The notes: a model not told the origin generated them from the sequence alone. DNA of 64,000 nt from Spongilla lacustris (GCA_949361645.1 OX442421.1:9645484-9709483), one strand, 5' to 3'; counted from the first letter of the stretch, positions 41,101-44,691 are shown. Numbers and translations are program-made.

Positions 41101-41697
41101 TGCACACAGACCTGCACACACTGCACACACTGCACACACACACTGCACACACACTGCACACACACATGCACACACACATGCACACACACACTGCACACAC
41201 ACTGCACACACACACGCACACACACAACACTGCACACACATGCACACACATGCACATGCACACTGCACACACACTGCACACACACATGCACACAGGCACA
41301 CACACACACATGCGCACATGTGTGGAATGTGTTCCTCTGCACATGTGTGGCATGTGTACTCCAATGTACATAGGAGTGTGTGTGGAGGCGTTTAGCTTAG
41401 ACATGGAGGTGTGACATGCACTAGCCTGAAAGTGCAGAATGAGTGTCCAAAGGAGACCGAGGATGATGTTGGCTTTGCCATCAAGTATCTCATGGTTGTG
41501 AATATTCACCAGTTTGATCTACAGAGAAAGTGGGGAAGTGGTACATACATACATACATACATACATACATACATACATACATACATACATACATACATAC
41601 ATACATACATACATACATACATACATACATACATACATACATACATACATACATACACACACATACACATACATACATACATACATACACACATACA

Positions 41698-41728
<31 letters not shown>

Positions 41729-41749
41729 CATACATACGTACATACACAC

Positions 41750-41782
<33 letters not shown>

Positions 41783-41802
41783 TACATACATACACACATA
41801 CA

Positions 41803-41833
<31 letters not shown>

Positions 41834-41902
41834 CATACATACATACATACACACATACATACATACATACATACATACACACACACACATACATACATAC
41901 AT

Positions 41903-41955
<53 letters not shown>

Positions 41956-43253
41956 TACATACATACATACATACATACATACATACATACATACATACAT
42001 ACATACATACATACATACACACACACACATATGCACACATATGCACACACATATACATATGCACACACATGACACATGTACCTTCTTGCTTTGGAGGAAG
42101 TCCAATGCTGTCTGTATGTTCTGAAGCATGTGGACTCGCATCTTTCCTTTCTCACGGCGCTAAGTGAAGCAAAAGAGGGGCTGACATTAGTGAACAGGTA
42201 GCAGTAGGTCCTGACCAGCTTCTCTGAGGTGAGCAACTCCAGGAGAAGAAGGAGCTTTTGGCCATCCTTCAGGTCTTCATAGAGATCACTGATCTTCTGA
42301 CCAGCCTGTGGGTAAAGTGAAGCAGTAACATGAGGAGACTATTGTATGTCCCACAGCTGCAGAAGCTCCAGCCCCTTCACAGCCCAGCCCCACCTCAAGC
42401 CATCCCCTTCACAGCCCAGCCCAACCTCAAGGCCCCACCTCAAGCTTCCCTGTACCTTGCTGAGAATAGAGTTGACCCAGTTAGTGAAAGCTTTCTTCTG
42501 CACTCGCTCATACTCACCTGCAGAATGGAAAGACCAATGAGCTTTGGTCACAAACATGGAGGAAAAAAGCTGACAAAAGCTAGTAGCATCTCAAGAGTTG
42601 GTTCTGATCCCCCCCCCCCCCCCCCCCCCCCCCTACACGTCTCTGCTAGCTGCCCATTCCAGCGTACGTTACAACAGTCGTGGAAAGATATACATAACAG
42701 AGCCCGCCACACCGTTACTATTTTGTTTCGCAACTTGCCCTTCAAGCTCTGTCAACCACACCCACACTCGGTTCACCATATATACAATACAAGCTGATAT
42801 GCGGTTGCGACGTTTCCACAGACATCATTGCATGCCCTGGTTTCCAACGATAATGATTTATGCAACAATGCCGATAAGTCACCAGAACTGAATAAAACGT
42901 TCTTCCACGTTTACTCGTTTACTGAAAAACTGGTGAGCTTACCTACGAGTTCGATTCTAGACTGTTCCAGAGTAACCGCCATTGGTTAGCTGTAGTAACC
43001 GGGCTTGGGTACAGACGAACTTTAGGCAATAACCATAAGTCGTCTTTTGTTGCTACACCATGCAACCAATGTTTGCTGACAGACCTCAGCAGTAGTCAGG
43101 ACGTTACTTATGCTTTTTCAATTTGGTTTCCGACAACAAAATAAATACCATACGGTTTTCTCGTACCCGTCCCACTCTTTTACATGTTCAGAGGTTAATG
43201 TCATAGCTCTTACCTGCGAGTTTAGTCCTTGAGTCCTCCATAACGCGTGACAT
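670..43253 (-). CDS. Giant CH-CH spectrin-repeat actin-binding protein (spectraplakin/nesprin-like), gene span, 3' end outside window
   Basis: The product should bind F-actin through an N-terminal pair of calponin-homology domains and hold it at a distance with a long spectrin-repeat rod. I traced 48 coding exons on the minus strand; phases match at every junction except exon 34/35, giving about 3,330 codons. Order: alternative first exon, CH1 (exons 2-5), CH2 (exons 6-8), a segment with ELDIPPKQQQMDELSDM that resembles the start of the plakin region of MACF1/dystonin/Shot (exons 9-14), then about 25 spectrin repeats with the usual W and heptad leucines. No SH3, EF-hand, GAS2 or KASH region is seen; these could lie in the missing 3' part. 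Alternatives are nesprin or another CH-CH rod protein. The gene is head-to-head with a myosin-IX gene. All introns look GT-AG except one GC-AG (exon 5). Confidence 0.88.
1022..1215. repeat. Imperfect tandem repeat rich in ATGATCACATGATGA
   Basis: Four to five imperfect copies of roughly 40 bp (GAGCATGTCCATC core) in the exon 47-48 intron; locally palindromic. Confidence 0.85.
1237..1435 (-). CDS. Spectrin-repeat gene exon 47
   Basis: Codes SQWDALQTNANQRQSMLDES, FEEAYDELWAWLQDCLRQL and VNSLLSKHR. Donor is AGA then GTACGT. Confidence 0.93.
1508..1562. repeat. Short ACACATGCACACCC repeat
   Basis: Four to five copies of a 14-bp unit in the exon 46-47 intron. Confidence 0.85.
1714..1841 (-). CDS. 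Spectrin-repeat gene exon 46
   Basis: Codes EFMRRLEDVGAELDQLDGMA and DEDAEVILQQAAAM, helix B of a repeat. Exits in phase 2; sums to 327 nt with exon 47. Confidence 0.92.
2013..2168 (-). CDS. Spectrin-repeat gene exon 45
   Basis: Fifty-two codons: MERAKGKASEFELCLNSLGA and ALGLKRQLGEHK. Phase 0 at both ends. Confidence 0.92.
2341..2511 (-). CDS. Spectrin-repeat gene exon 44
   Basis: Fifty-seven codons: LLGCKPSIDALGASAADLKK and MVERWVDSVLQRWEDVVGAV. Sums to 327 nt with exon 45. Confidence 0.92.
2560..3384. other. Mostly unique intron sequence (exon 43-44 intron)
   Basis: AT-rich unique sequence with a short duplication (CCAATACATGTACCAGGGTT at 2830 and 2855). I see no exon, RNA gene or transposon. 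Confidence 0.6.
3385..3665. repeat. 26-bp minisatellite
   Basis: About 10 copies with core GCTGCTACTGAGCCATGCTC in the exon 43-44 intron, ending about 45 nt from exon 43. Confidence 0.95.
3710..3902 (-). CDS. Spectrin-repeat gene exon 43
   Basis: Codes WGALKSLVSSRHQLLSEALA, FHLKWRQLNECLSGIENKVY and ADWVPRGLPRPCEAELAEHQ. It follows a 51-nt intron that is itself a stop-free multiple of three. Confidence 0.92.
3954..4081 (-). CDS. Spectrin-repeat gene exon 42
   Basis: Codes TLEGAISSKEPGLLSLQAAG and NTVERDLEDLNS. Acceptor is TTTCTCCAG at the edge of the polypyrimidine array; exits in phase 2. Confidence 0.92.
4082..5053 (-). repeat. 21-bp polypurine/polypyrimidine minisatellite filling an in-frame intron
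   Basis: About 40 nearly identical copies of GAGGAGGGGGAGGAAAGG (plus strand) make up almost all of the exon 41-42 intron. The intron is 972 nt and stop-free in the flanking exon frame, where it would read as (SLSSPSS)n. The mirror-like pure purine strand is a candidate for triplex formation. Confidence 0.95.
5054..5380 (-). CDS. Spectrin-repeat gene exon 41: one 109-codon repeat
   Basis: Exactly 327 nt: EFEVALQAMAPKVEDVRSQG, LDKMNVLWHKVNSEGMGRK and FHDAVAEFLHWVNATTAGL. Its 3' intron (4082-5053) is in frame and free of stops. Confidence 0.94.
5437..5565 (-). CDS. Spectrin-repeat gene exon 40
   Basis: Forty-three codons: VTQFAETLQEVMIALATKDR and LETVQAQMEEYR. The following intron is only 56 nt. 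Confidence 0.92.
5730..5927 (-). CDS. Spectrin-repeat gene exon 39
   Basis: Sixty-six codons beginning AIQDDISNHKVQLEALTAVG and ending RRQVLEDARLQ. Sums to exactly 327 nt with exon 40. Confidence 0.93.
6123..6367 (-). CDS. Spectrin-repeat gene exon 38
   Basis: Codes NAAGVEVQALLSSIPATNTK, LIYWKSRLLAGLEATKKFQS and HESFSVWLKDKGTLLAL. With exon 37 it forms one repeat. Confidence 0.93.
6478..6657. repeat. 20-bp minisatellite
   Basis: About nine copies of CCATCCCCTCCCTTCGCCCT in the exon 37-38 intron. Confidence 0.93.
6674..6773 (-). CDS. Spectrin-repeat gene exon 37
   Basis: Thirty-three codons plus one base: LLEKSFTDLQPSLIATEQQG then AFVAKQTEASQS. Acceptor sits in a TG-rich tract; exits in phase 1. 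Confidence 0.9.
6991..7014. repeat. Run of 24 G
   Basis: Homopolymer in the exon 36-37 intron; on the transcribed (minus) sense it is poly-C, about 30 nt 3' of the exon 36 donor. Confidence 0.97.
7042..7368 (-). CDS. Spectrin-repeat gene exon 36: one 109-codon repeat
   Basis: Exactly 327 nt: ALSREMGDHKAQLTGVIVAG, LESKYNAMVTETQDQMAAKR and LNGLKQLSETLSKWDHSLE. Flanked upstream by the 6.15-kb intron that holds the largest minisatellite. Confidence 0.94.
7424..13370. repeat. 5.9-kb minisatellite (30/31-bp units with 20-bp short variants)
   Basis: About 200 copies of a unit with core GCTATGACCAGGCTACATAC in the exon 35-36 intron. Variants: AGCT or AGCTT before ATGACC, CATT/TATT/GATT endings, and a short unit lacking ACATATAC. 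Higher-order structure is visible, for example 91-bp triplets around 8587-8880 and a 294-bp duplication (8001 versus 8295). Confidence 0.98.
13521..13830 (-). CDS. Spectrin-repeat gene exon 35
   Basis: About 103 codons: LSDINELWSDTMSSLDTRQE and LHNQFDQWLAACEARL. Acceptor CTTTAG at 13831 needs phase 2; an alternative acceptor (GCAGAG) starting at 13817 restores phase 0 with exon 34 as drawn. Confidence 0.88.
13852..14094. repeat. TG/TGCATG microsatellite
   Basis: TG runs broken by GCATG and GTATG, starting about 20 nt upstream of the exon 35 acceptor. Confidence 0.95.
14147..15875. mobile_element. Long inverted-repeat (foldback/MITE-like) element, 1.73 kb
   Basis: Two near-identical arms of about 850 nt in inverted orientation meet at a near-perfect palindrome around 15002. 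The ends read GAGACAATCCATAGTA and its complement, and a 4-bp TTTA (14143-14146 and 15876-15879) flanks both sides as a likely target-site duplication. The arms differ by a few substitutions and by small insertions near the centre (A run of about 13 versus T run of about 18). No transposase is encoded, so it is non-autonomous. Lies in the exon 34-35 intron. Confidence 0.88.
16020..16063. repeat. CA microsatellite at the exon 34 donor
   Basis: On the minus strand the GT run begins as the 5' splice site itself (CAG then GTGTGTGT). Confidence 0.95.
16064..16489 (-). CDS. Spectrin-repeat gene exon 34
   Basis: 142 codons: VPSVEELTSLERALFVCDQG, a loop with HVVWLKRPGVAVPL, and YNKLSDWLKEEATLVKGLG. 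The donor lies at the edge of a GT microsatellite (16020-16063); using CAG then GTGTGT gives phase 0, which does not match the best exon 35 acceptor. Confidence 0.9.
16772..17098 (-). CDS. Spectrin-repeat gene exon 33: one 109-codon repeat
   Basis: Exactly 327 nt. PVVADINAYSNIVEQAKMAG opens helix B and LLEKWLASIERKLLEMG is the next helix A, so the module runs B-C-A. Confidence 0.94.
17110..17180. repeat. GT microsatellite
   Basis: About 35 uninterrupted GT dinucleotides in the short exon 32-33 intron. Confidence 0.97.
17235..17564 (-). CDS. Spectrin-repeat gene exon 32: one spectrin repeat
   Basis: 110 codons: LQSDWAKLGGLFSDILQRL and FQKIADDLDKWMVRTSQCL. Phase 0 at both ends. Confidence 0.94.
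17633..17735. repeat. ACACACATGTAC-type microsatellite
   Basis: Imperfect ACACACATGTACACAC/ATGCAC repeats in the exon 31-32 intron. Confidence 0.85.
17740..19078. other. Unique intron sequence (exon 31-32 intron)
   Basis: About 1.3 kb without tandem repeats. Contains two nearby copies of TGACCAGCGTC (about 18200 and 18241). No ORF or exon that I can support; could be an old transposon relic. Confidence 0.5.
19079..20628. repeat. 37-bp minisatellite with 407-bp higher-order repeat
   Basis: About 41 copies with core GTGTTGGGGGCTGGGGCACC. Variant copies (GGTGACTGG at 19825, 20232 and 20491; TTCGGGG) recur 407 bp (11 units) and 259 bp (7 units) apart, showing block duplication. The unit has no stop in any plus-strand frame. 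Confidence 0.97.
20705..21288. repeat. ACACATGCACACACACATA compound microsatellite
   Basis: Nested CA repeats with ATGCAC, ATGTAC, ATAGC and ATAAC punctuation, in the exon 31-32 intron, ending at the exon 31 donor. Confidence 0.93.
21290..21622 (-). CDS. Spectrin-repeat gene exon 31: one spectrin repeat
   Basis: 111 codons: LEALRDKLEVSKKALSSIS and AFEEAECKLYPWVGC. The donor GTTTGTG runs straight into an AC/TG-rich array. Confidence 0.94.
21840..22238 (-). CDS. Spectrin-repeat gene exon 30
   Basis: 133 codons: IMDHVVEFTSLKREAQKLYS, MEAELESLREKLSNRHRVLS and VRGWVGKAQGELGEL. Acceptor is CCTCTAG. Confidence 0.94.
22340..22700. repeat. 32/36-bp minisatellite
   Basis: About 10 copies with core GGGATATACAGAATGTGTAC in the exon 29-30 intron. 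Confidence 0.95.
22785..22978. repeat. CA microsatellite with ACTATAC interruptions
   Basis: Ends 12 nt from the exon 29 donor. Confidence 0.93.
22990..23586 (-). CDS. Spectrin-repeat gene exon 29: long double-repeat exon
   Basis: The longest rod exon, 199 codons. It spans most of two repeats (AGLMESYERLKSLVASRSSV and AWARLLQGWRERAAVL) joined by a glycine/serine loop (GGGGGSSHDND). Donor is GTTAGC. Confidence 0.94.
23770..24075 (-). CDS. Spectrin-repeat gene exon 28: one spectrin repeat
   Basis: 102 codons: FDQELYEQDVELLYSHLSR, MEELFNKFNEWLRSAEQSL and KAVSYHQLK. Phase 0 at both ends. Confidence 0.94.
24139..24615. repeat. 21-bp minisatellite degenerating into a C-rich repeat
   Basis: Copies of CCCCCACATAACCATG followed by CTAAG, AGAAG or TTAAG; the right end shifts to CCTCATAACCAGGTAA with C runs. 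Exon 27-28 intron. Confidence 0.94.
24654..24806 (-). CDS. Spectrin-repeat gene exon 27
   Basis: Fifty-one codons: MITETISKLEAFRTDYNHCM and IEATKATLQ. Follows a 75-nt intron; phase 0 at both ends. Confidence 0.92.
24882..25055 (-). CDS. Spectrin-repeat gene exon 26
   Basis: Fifty-eight codons: SVASDIAAHEKSYDSVKAK, then LENLQERWDGLRIVQDDIQ. Together with exon 27 it makes exactly 327 nt. Confidence 0.94.
25178..26069. mobile_element. Inverted-repeat MITE-like element, 0.89 kb
   Basis: Arms 25178-25588 and 25639-26069 are inverted copies around a 50-nt loop. Tips read CTACATTGGTGAGGGTAGC and the complement. The right arm carries an extra stretch of about 22 nt near its tip (ATATTTAGCTATATAT region). 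CpG-rich core, no ORF of its own beyond mirror-image shadows. Sits in the exon 25-26 intron, directly against a minisatellite that shares its tip sequence. Confidence 0.87.
26057..27222. repeat. 34/39-bp minisatellite abutting the MITE
   Basis: About 33 copies with core CAATGGAGGACCACACAGCA. The 39-bp form adds ACCCT, recreating GCTACCCTCACCAATG, which is also the inner part of the MITE tip. Exon 25-26 intron. Confidence 0.97.
27235..27364 (-). CDS. Spectrin-repeat gene exon 25
   Basis: Codes AQAFHDAYGNFVTWLRETER and KLELKELKSWLGHLQ. The array in the preceding intron ends about 15 nt from its donor. Confidence 0.92.
27462..27645. repeat. 14-bp minisatellite
   Basis: About 13 copies of CCAACCAACATGTG with small changes, ending about 15 nt from the exon 24 donor. 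Confidence 0.94.
27661..27875 (-). CDS. Spectrin-repeat gene exon 24
   Basis: Codes IHSAYSQWMDIWQDGEEV and SRYHVLVERVHRQKELLHAE. It must end at TCCAA with donor GTAGGT; reading on would hit an immediate TAG. Confidence 0.9.
27897..28480. repeat. 34-36-bp minisatellite
   Basis: About 17 copies with core TAATGTATGTGTACATAGAG in the exon 23-24 intron. Confidence 0.95.
28612..28880. repeat. 33-bp minisatellite
   Basis: About eight copies with core GGTTGATGTGTGCATAGGAT; a second, unrelated-looking array in the exon 23-24 intron, ending 10 nt from exon 23. Confidence 0.95.
28891..29271 (-). CDS. Spectrin-repeat gene exon 23
   Basis: 127 codons. A serine/proline-rich insert (SFLSPTNASSPVKPDWFVDP) precedes a repeat with LRERYDTLLTNTTRRKERLL. 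Donor is GTCAGA. Confidence 0.92.
29417..29500 (-). CDS. Spectrin-repeat gene exon 22
   Basis: Twenty-eight codons, AFTADVEAHEKDLDKVEET then DMFAGVAK. This is the 'D(I/V)-x-x-HE' start of helix B seen at the beginning of several other exons. Confidence 0.9.
29527..29738. repeat. 24-bp minisatellite
   Basis: About nine copies of CACCTCTGAGTGGCCCCC plus CACAATA or TCAATA, filling the exon 21-22 intron to within 7 nt of the exon 21 donor. Confidence 0.95.
29745..30071 (-). CDS. Spectrin-repeat gene exon 21: one 109-codon repeat
   Basis: Exactly 327 nt. Contains LCKDHLQKRWKDVYEEVDRR and FSVWLKGAEAQLAGL. Both ends are phase 0, so the exon is a self-contained repeat module. Confidence 0.94.
30106..30900. 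repeat. 30-bp minisatellite with a duplicated block
   Basis: About 26 copies with core CACATCCCACCATGCATACA. The odd junction CATGCATGCATGCCTATGG occurs at 30122 and again at 30468, so a block of about 346 bp was duplicated. Exon 20-21 intron. Confidence 0.96.
31020..31182 (-). CDS. Spectrin-repeat gene exon 20
   Basis: Codes LHKELVGILSDVQKRWAHCI, VQTWLRDAIESLNQQ and IPIIGEQFEYIQ, spanning helix C to helix A. Donor is CAA then GTGAGA, phase 0. Confidence 0.9.
31207..31803. repeat. 18-bp minisatellite
   Basis: About 33 copies of GTAGTGATGTGTGGGGCA in the exon 19-20 intron. Confidence 0.97.
31920..32059 (-). CDS. Spectrin-repeat gene exon 19
   Basis: Codes DQFQSEVWLPLEELKRSYKT and LLPGELDPPLMANFWEVV, with a proline-rich loop unusual for a plain repeat. 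Exits in phase 2. Confidence 0.88.
32207..32325. repeat. 15-bp minisatellite
   Basis: About eight copies of GTGACATGAGGGATT in the exon 18-19 intron. Confidence 0.94.
32394..32717 (-). CDS. Spectrin-repeat gene exon 18: one spectrin repeat
   Basis: 108 codons, essentially one repeat: FLPKWSDLQINWQNWTDEVQ and FRTKMDAVKAACTKLL. Donor is GTTGGG, beside a short GT tract. Confidence 0.93.
33284..33481 (-). CDS. Spectrin-repeat gene exon 17
   Basis: Sixty-six codons: LKERAEDRAAVIIDLLGELE and LGHGLAKLEEQLQTCQ. Phase 0 at both ends. Confidence 0.9.
33550..34072. repeat. 23-bp minisatellite
   Basis: About 23 copies with core CATGGCCTCCTGTCACCCTC in the exon 16-17 intron. Confidence 0.96.
34109..34222 (-). 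CDS. Spectrin-repeat gene exon 16
   Basis: Thirty-eight codons, TVQNLAIGYAHKVGCSEETV then DLAGAEASMSEQALFLK. With exon 17 it forms one repeat-sized unit (312 nt). The acceptor is CCACCAG. Confidence 0.86.
34245..34672. repeat. 21-bp minisatellite
   Basis: About 20 copies of GTCATACTAGGGGTGGGGCC with GTGTGGCAA and AAGGG variants, in the exon 15-16 intron. Confidence 0.96.
34692..35072 (-). CDS. Spectrin-repeat gene exon 15: spectrin repeat
   Basis: 127 codons with VNKRWEELVKHAGERLSRLE and VKDPLNEWFSHKSDYF, the helix C and helix A tryptophan signatures of spectrin repeats. Phase 0 at both ends. Confidence 0.93.
35096..35245. repeat. AT-rich tandem repeat of about 38 bp
   Basis: Four copies around ATGGCCATATAAGGTAAT in the exon 14-15 intron, followed by a TG tract and a run of 16 G (35404-35419). 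Confidence 0.9.
35804..35990 (-). CDS. Spectrin-repeat gene exon 14
   Basis: Codes IDGLNSRLASLPPHLEG, then VQALSELEETIKELEEWL. The upstream intron repeat is open in this frame (PPSPYSHHLHT repeats) but its length (1436 nt) is not a multiple of three, so readthrough from exon 13 would shift frame. Confidence 0.87.
36010..36598. repeat. 17-bp minisatellite
   Basis: About 34 copies of GGAGATGGTGGGAGTAT (GGGAG/GAGAG variants) in the exon 13-14 intron. Confidence 0.97.
36605..36958. repeat. 24/25-bp minisatellite
   Basis: About 14 copies of ACATATGGGAGTGAGTGGGT directly beside the 17-bp array; both share GGGAGT, so one may derive from the other. Confidence 0.95.
37088..37375. repeat. CCACCAACAGACCACCCAAC repeats
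   Basis: Interleaved 12-27 bp units (ACAGACCACC, ACTGTCCACC) in the same intron, close to exon 13. Confidence 0.94.
37427..37515 (-). CDS. Spectrin-repeat gene exon 13
   Basis: Eighty-nine nt: VIQKSLGDLNMDLGQLKKEG then YHGLQAVEQ. Exits in phase 2 with donor GTGAGT. Confidence 0.86.
37620..37795. repeat. Pyrimidine-rich 23-bp repeat
   Basis: Copies of CTTCCCTCCACTTCCTCCTC in the exon 12-13 intron, flanked by two copies of TTCTTTACCATGATCTCCTT, one of which is the exon 12 donor region. Confidence 0.9.
37789..37957 (-). CDS. Spectrin-repeat gene exon 12
   Basis: Codes LEKLQCLADKVMEVCSTQEE, then VALLEEKVRELETSC and AEAERRAQELRKEIM, a spectrin/plakin-type helical pair. The following 273-nt intron is open for a while on this strand but contains stops. 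Confidence 0.87.
37968..38285. repeat. Three tandem copies of an 83-bp unit
   Basis: Unit begins ACATCACTTTCCTTCCTGCA; it fills the exon 11-12 intron. Confidence 0.93.
38309..38373 (-). CDS. Spectrin-repeat gene exon 11
   Basis: Short 65-nt exon: AWRVLLSDTAACELAMKEQ. Helical, amphipathic, exits in phase 2. Confidence 0.85.
38434..38595 (-). CDS. Spectrin-repeat gene exon 10: plakin-like segment
   Basis: Fifty-four codons including FQSYRELDIPPKQQQMDELS and MFARLQALKNKP. The 'L-x-x-x-x-x-Y/F-x-E-x-x-IPPK' motif is the main reason I favour a spectraplakin relationship. It is bounded by a 53-nt and a 60-nt intron. Confidence 0.9.
38649..38768 (-). CDS. Spectrin-repeat gene exon 9: first rod helix after CH2
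   Basis: Forty codons with VSIDEYCQLHQQVKQWVEY and NMALPNTIPEMK. In spectraplakins the equivalent stretch directly follows CH2 and leads into the plakin domain; the similarity is from memory, not alignment. Confidence 0.88.
38825..39738. repeat. 26-bp minisatellite
   Basis: About 35 copies of GGGACACCAGACCCTAGCTG plus AGGGAA (CTAACTAAGG variants cluster on the left), filling the exon 8-9 intron. Confidence 0.97.
39770..39867 (-). CDS. Spectrin-repeat gene exon 8: end of CH2
   Basis: Ends CH2 with PDEKCIMTYVSALHRAFPEM, close to the IMTYVSSLYDAFP pattern of spectraplakins. Exit phase 0, donor GTAGAT. Confidence 0.93.
39922..40118 (-). CDS. Spectrin-repeat gene exon 7: CH2 core
   Basis: Contains NFTSSWNDGLAFCAII, NRHRPDLLDYDS and AQDMLGVARIVDPE, the diagnostic helices of an actin-binding CH2. 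Enters in phase 2, exits in phase 1; the next intron is only 54 nt. Confidence 0.95.
40350..40447 (-). CDS. Spectrin-repeat gene exon 6: CH1-CH2 linker and start of CH2
   Basis: Codes ISDSFPDRSPTHQVSIQ and then EAKAQLLDWATKAIEG, the first helix of a type-2 CH domain. Exits in phase 2 with donor GTGAGC. Confidence 0.92.
40525..40692. repeat. CCCCACGTCAAGCCCCCCT repeat
   Basis: About nine copies of an 18-20 bp unit in the exon 5-6 intron. Confidence 0.94.
40765..40990. repeat. GTGTGCATGTGTAT microsatellite
   Basis: TG-rich compound repeat, exon 5-6 intron. Confidence 0.93.
41055..41312. repeat. ACTGCACACACAC microsatellite
   Basis: CA-rich compound repeat in the same intron, opposite strand bias to its TG-rich neighbour, so the two could pair as an imperfect hairpin. 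Confidence 0.92.
41426..41518 (-). CDS. Spectrin-repeat gene exon 5: end of CH1
   Basis: Thirty-one codons: IKLVNIHNHEILDGKANI, then ILGLLWTLILHFQ, the closing helix of CH1. Only a GC donor (CAG then GCTAGT, 41425-41420) keeps phase 0 into exon 6. Confidence 0.9.
41543..42050. repeat. CATA tetranucleotide microsatellite
   Basis: About 500 bp of CATA with CACA interruptions in the exon 4-5 intron. Confidence 0.97.
42082..42159 (-). CDS. Spectrin-repeat gene exon 4: CH1 core
   Basis: Twenty-six codons from RREKGKMRVHMLQN to LDFLQSKK. The GKMR-H-x-N-x-x-x-AL-FL pattern is typical of plakin and beta-spectrin CH1. It follows a 56-nt intron. Confidence 0.93.
42216..42305 (-). CDS. Spectrin-repeat gene exon 3: CH1 helix C region
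   Basis: Thirty codons, phase 0 at both ends. They include ISDLYEDLKDGQKLLLLLE, the conserved D-L-x-D-G-x-x-L-L-x-L-L-E part of CH1. Donor is GTCAGG. Confidence 0.93.
42456..42517 (-). CDS. Spectrin-repeat gene exon 2: start of CH1
   Basis: The exon completes the split glycine codon of exon 1 and reads EYERVQKKAFTNWVNSILSK, the signature that opens type-1 CH domains of spectrin, actinin and plakin families. Acceptor CTGCAG, donor GTACAG, exit phase 0. Confidence 0.93.
42609..42634. repeat. Run of 26 C
   Basis: Homopolymer in the exon 1-2 intron. Confidence 0.97.
42943..42982 (-). CDS. Alternative first coding exon 1a of the spectrin-repeat gene
   Basis: ATG at 42982 in an ACCAATGG context starts MAVTLEQSRIELV plus one base, followed by donor GTAAGC. 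Same length (40 nt) and exit phase as exon 1b, with the shared pattern M...E.SR..L. The two exons look like tandem duplicates, each with its own start. Confidence 0.72.
42983..43213 (-). promoter_or_regulatory. Probable internal promoter region for alternative exon 1a
   Basis: The 231-nt unique stretch lies between the two alternative first exons. If exon 1a is transcribed independently its promoter must sit here or just upstream. No core motif is clear. Confidence 0.35.
43214..43253 (-). CDS. Alternative first coding exon 1b of the spectrin-repeat gene
   Basis: ATG at 43253 starts MSRVMEDSRTKLA plus one base, followed by donor GTAAGA. It is 40 nt long and exits in phase 1, exactly like exon 1a, so either exon can splice to exon 2. 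Position -3 of the ATG is A. A second in-frame ATG (codon 5) follows. Confidence 0.7.
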
Positions 43254-44530
43254 TTTCCAGTGCTTTAAATGGTAGGTTACCTATGCTAAAACATGGGGGT
43301 GAGTCTAAAGTGGATTTATTTTACACATGTATAAAAACATCGTCAACACGTAGTAGCATTACATGTATACCAAGCAAAAATCTGGACAACATCTGCCGAC
43401 ATGCCTGTCGTTTTACATTTCTGGAACGGGGAGAAATAAACCACAGTTGAAGAATCCGAAGGCTCCTTACTAAGCATCATAATTGTACCTCAATGAGGTT
43501 ATATCAGCTGTCTTTAAAAAAATAAATCGTTTGTTTCCCCTTGACGATCGATGAAGTCAATGTCCGTAAAATCATGAATATTAGGAGTAATTGATGCTGA
43601 GTCAAATGCATGCATCATTACGTTAAAAGACATCTCCAGGCTTATGAGTACAATTGTATAAGTTAACTGGCTGAGAGAAGGGACGCAGGACTTTGTCTAA
43701 GTAGTTTTTGAAGCCCTCCAGTACTATCATCCCCGATGTCGGATTACACATGCATACAAAATGGCACTACTACACGGACGGAAATTACGCAATCAATCCG
43801 ATAGTAATAACTGCACGTATTATTGTAGATTTAGTGGCGATAACCTAAGTACTAGGGGCTCGTTTGGTAGTAGAAAGGTAAGCGTCCACGGGTTGCTGTT
43901 ATTATCATAAGCGTCTGGAACTGCAATCACCGTTGTGCGTGCGTTCACAGTGTGTTTACGTGTTAGGCCTACAACACCCTACAACTCCAACACGTGAGGG
44001 GTAGAGCTGTAGCCGAACATTCCCTGTCCTATACGTCCGAACTCTCCTTCTACCAAGCACACGGGCTAAATTGGGCAGTCCTCTCCCCTACCTGCTCCCT
44101 CCCCCCCCCCCCCCCCCCCCCCAACCCCCTTATCTCGGGCAGCATTGTAGCAACCAGGTAGCATATTCTGGGACGGGATAGAGGAAAGGGAACGATAAGC
44201 AGAATTATATAGATGTTAATTTTTTTTTATTTTTAAAGGTTAAAGCGTAGTTGTGCGGGTGTTACTGACCCCATCGACACTTTGTGCTTAGGCCTCAACC
44301 CTTGTTGTATCTTAGTCGTGCCTTTGTGAAAAATTAGGCGTTCGCATTTCTGTTTACAAGCACGCTAAAAATGAACTAACTTGGCAGTAAAGCTAATCTG
44401 TGTATTTGAGCCAGGACTCGGTAAATGTCAGTATCCATACACTCACATCATACAACGTGCATACACGCATACCAACAATAAATCACACGTTCACACACTC
44501 TCACACACATGTACACCACATGACATACAT

Positions 44531-44629
<99 letters not shown>

Positions 44630-44691
44630 GTCTCTATAGCGACCCAGGGCGGTGATGCAGCTTCTGCCTGACCAGCCATACAAACGTGCAC
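43254..44691. promoter_or_regulatory. Divergent intergenic/promoter region between the two genes
   Basis: About 1.4 kb between the two outermost start codons. Much of it is unique sequence richer in CpG than the introns, with a 22-nt C run (44101-44122) and a long CA tract (44531-44627). No convincing TATA box. An untranslated first exon of the myosin gene may lie here; CTCTATAG at 44632-44639 could be its acceptor. Confidence 0.55.
44531..44627. repeat. CA microsatellite upstream of the myosin start
   Basis: About 48 CA dinucleotides ending 65 nt before the myosin ATG. Confidence 0.97.

Noticed and set aside
41055..41312. Telomere-like or satellite origin for CA-rich tracts
   Set aside because: Plain CA microsatellites with ATGC interruptions inside an intron; no TTAGGG-type unit.
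41490..42236. 248-codon minus-strand ORF joining exons 3-5 through the CATA repeat
   Set aside because: Tetranucleotide repeat gives a Met-Tyr-Val-Cys pattern; exons 4 and 5 have clear splice sites and CH1 continuity without it.
670..43253. Calling the minus-strand gene dystrophin, beta-spectrin or alpha-actinin
   Set aside because: The post-CH segment with IPPK and the long rod fit spectraplakin/nesprin better, but the distinguishing C-terminal domains are outside the window, so I give no symbol.
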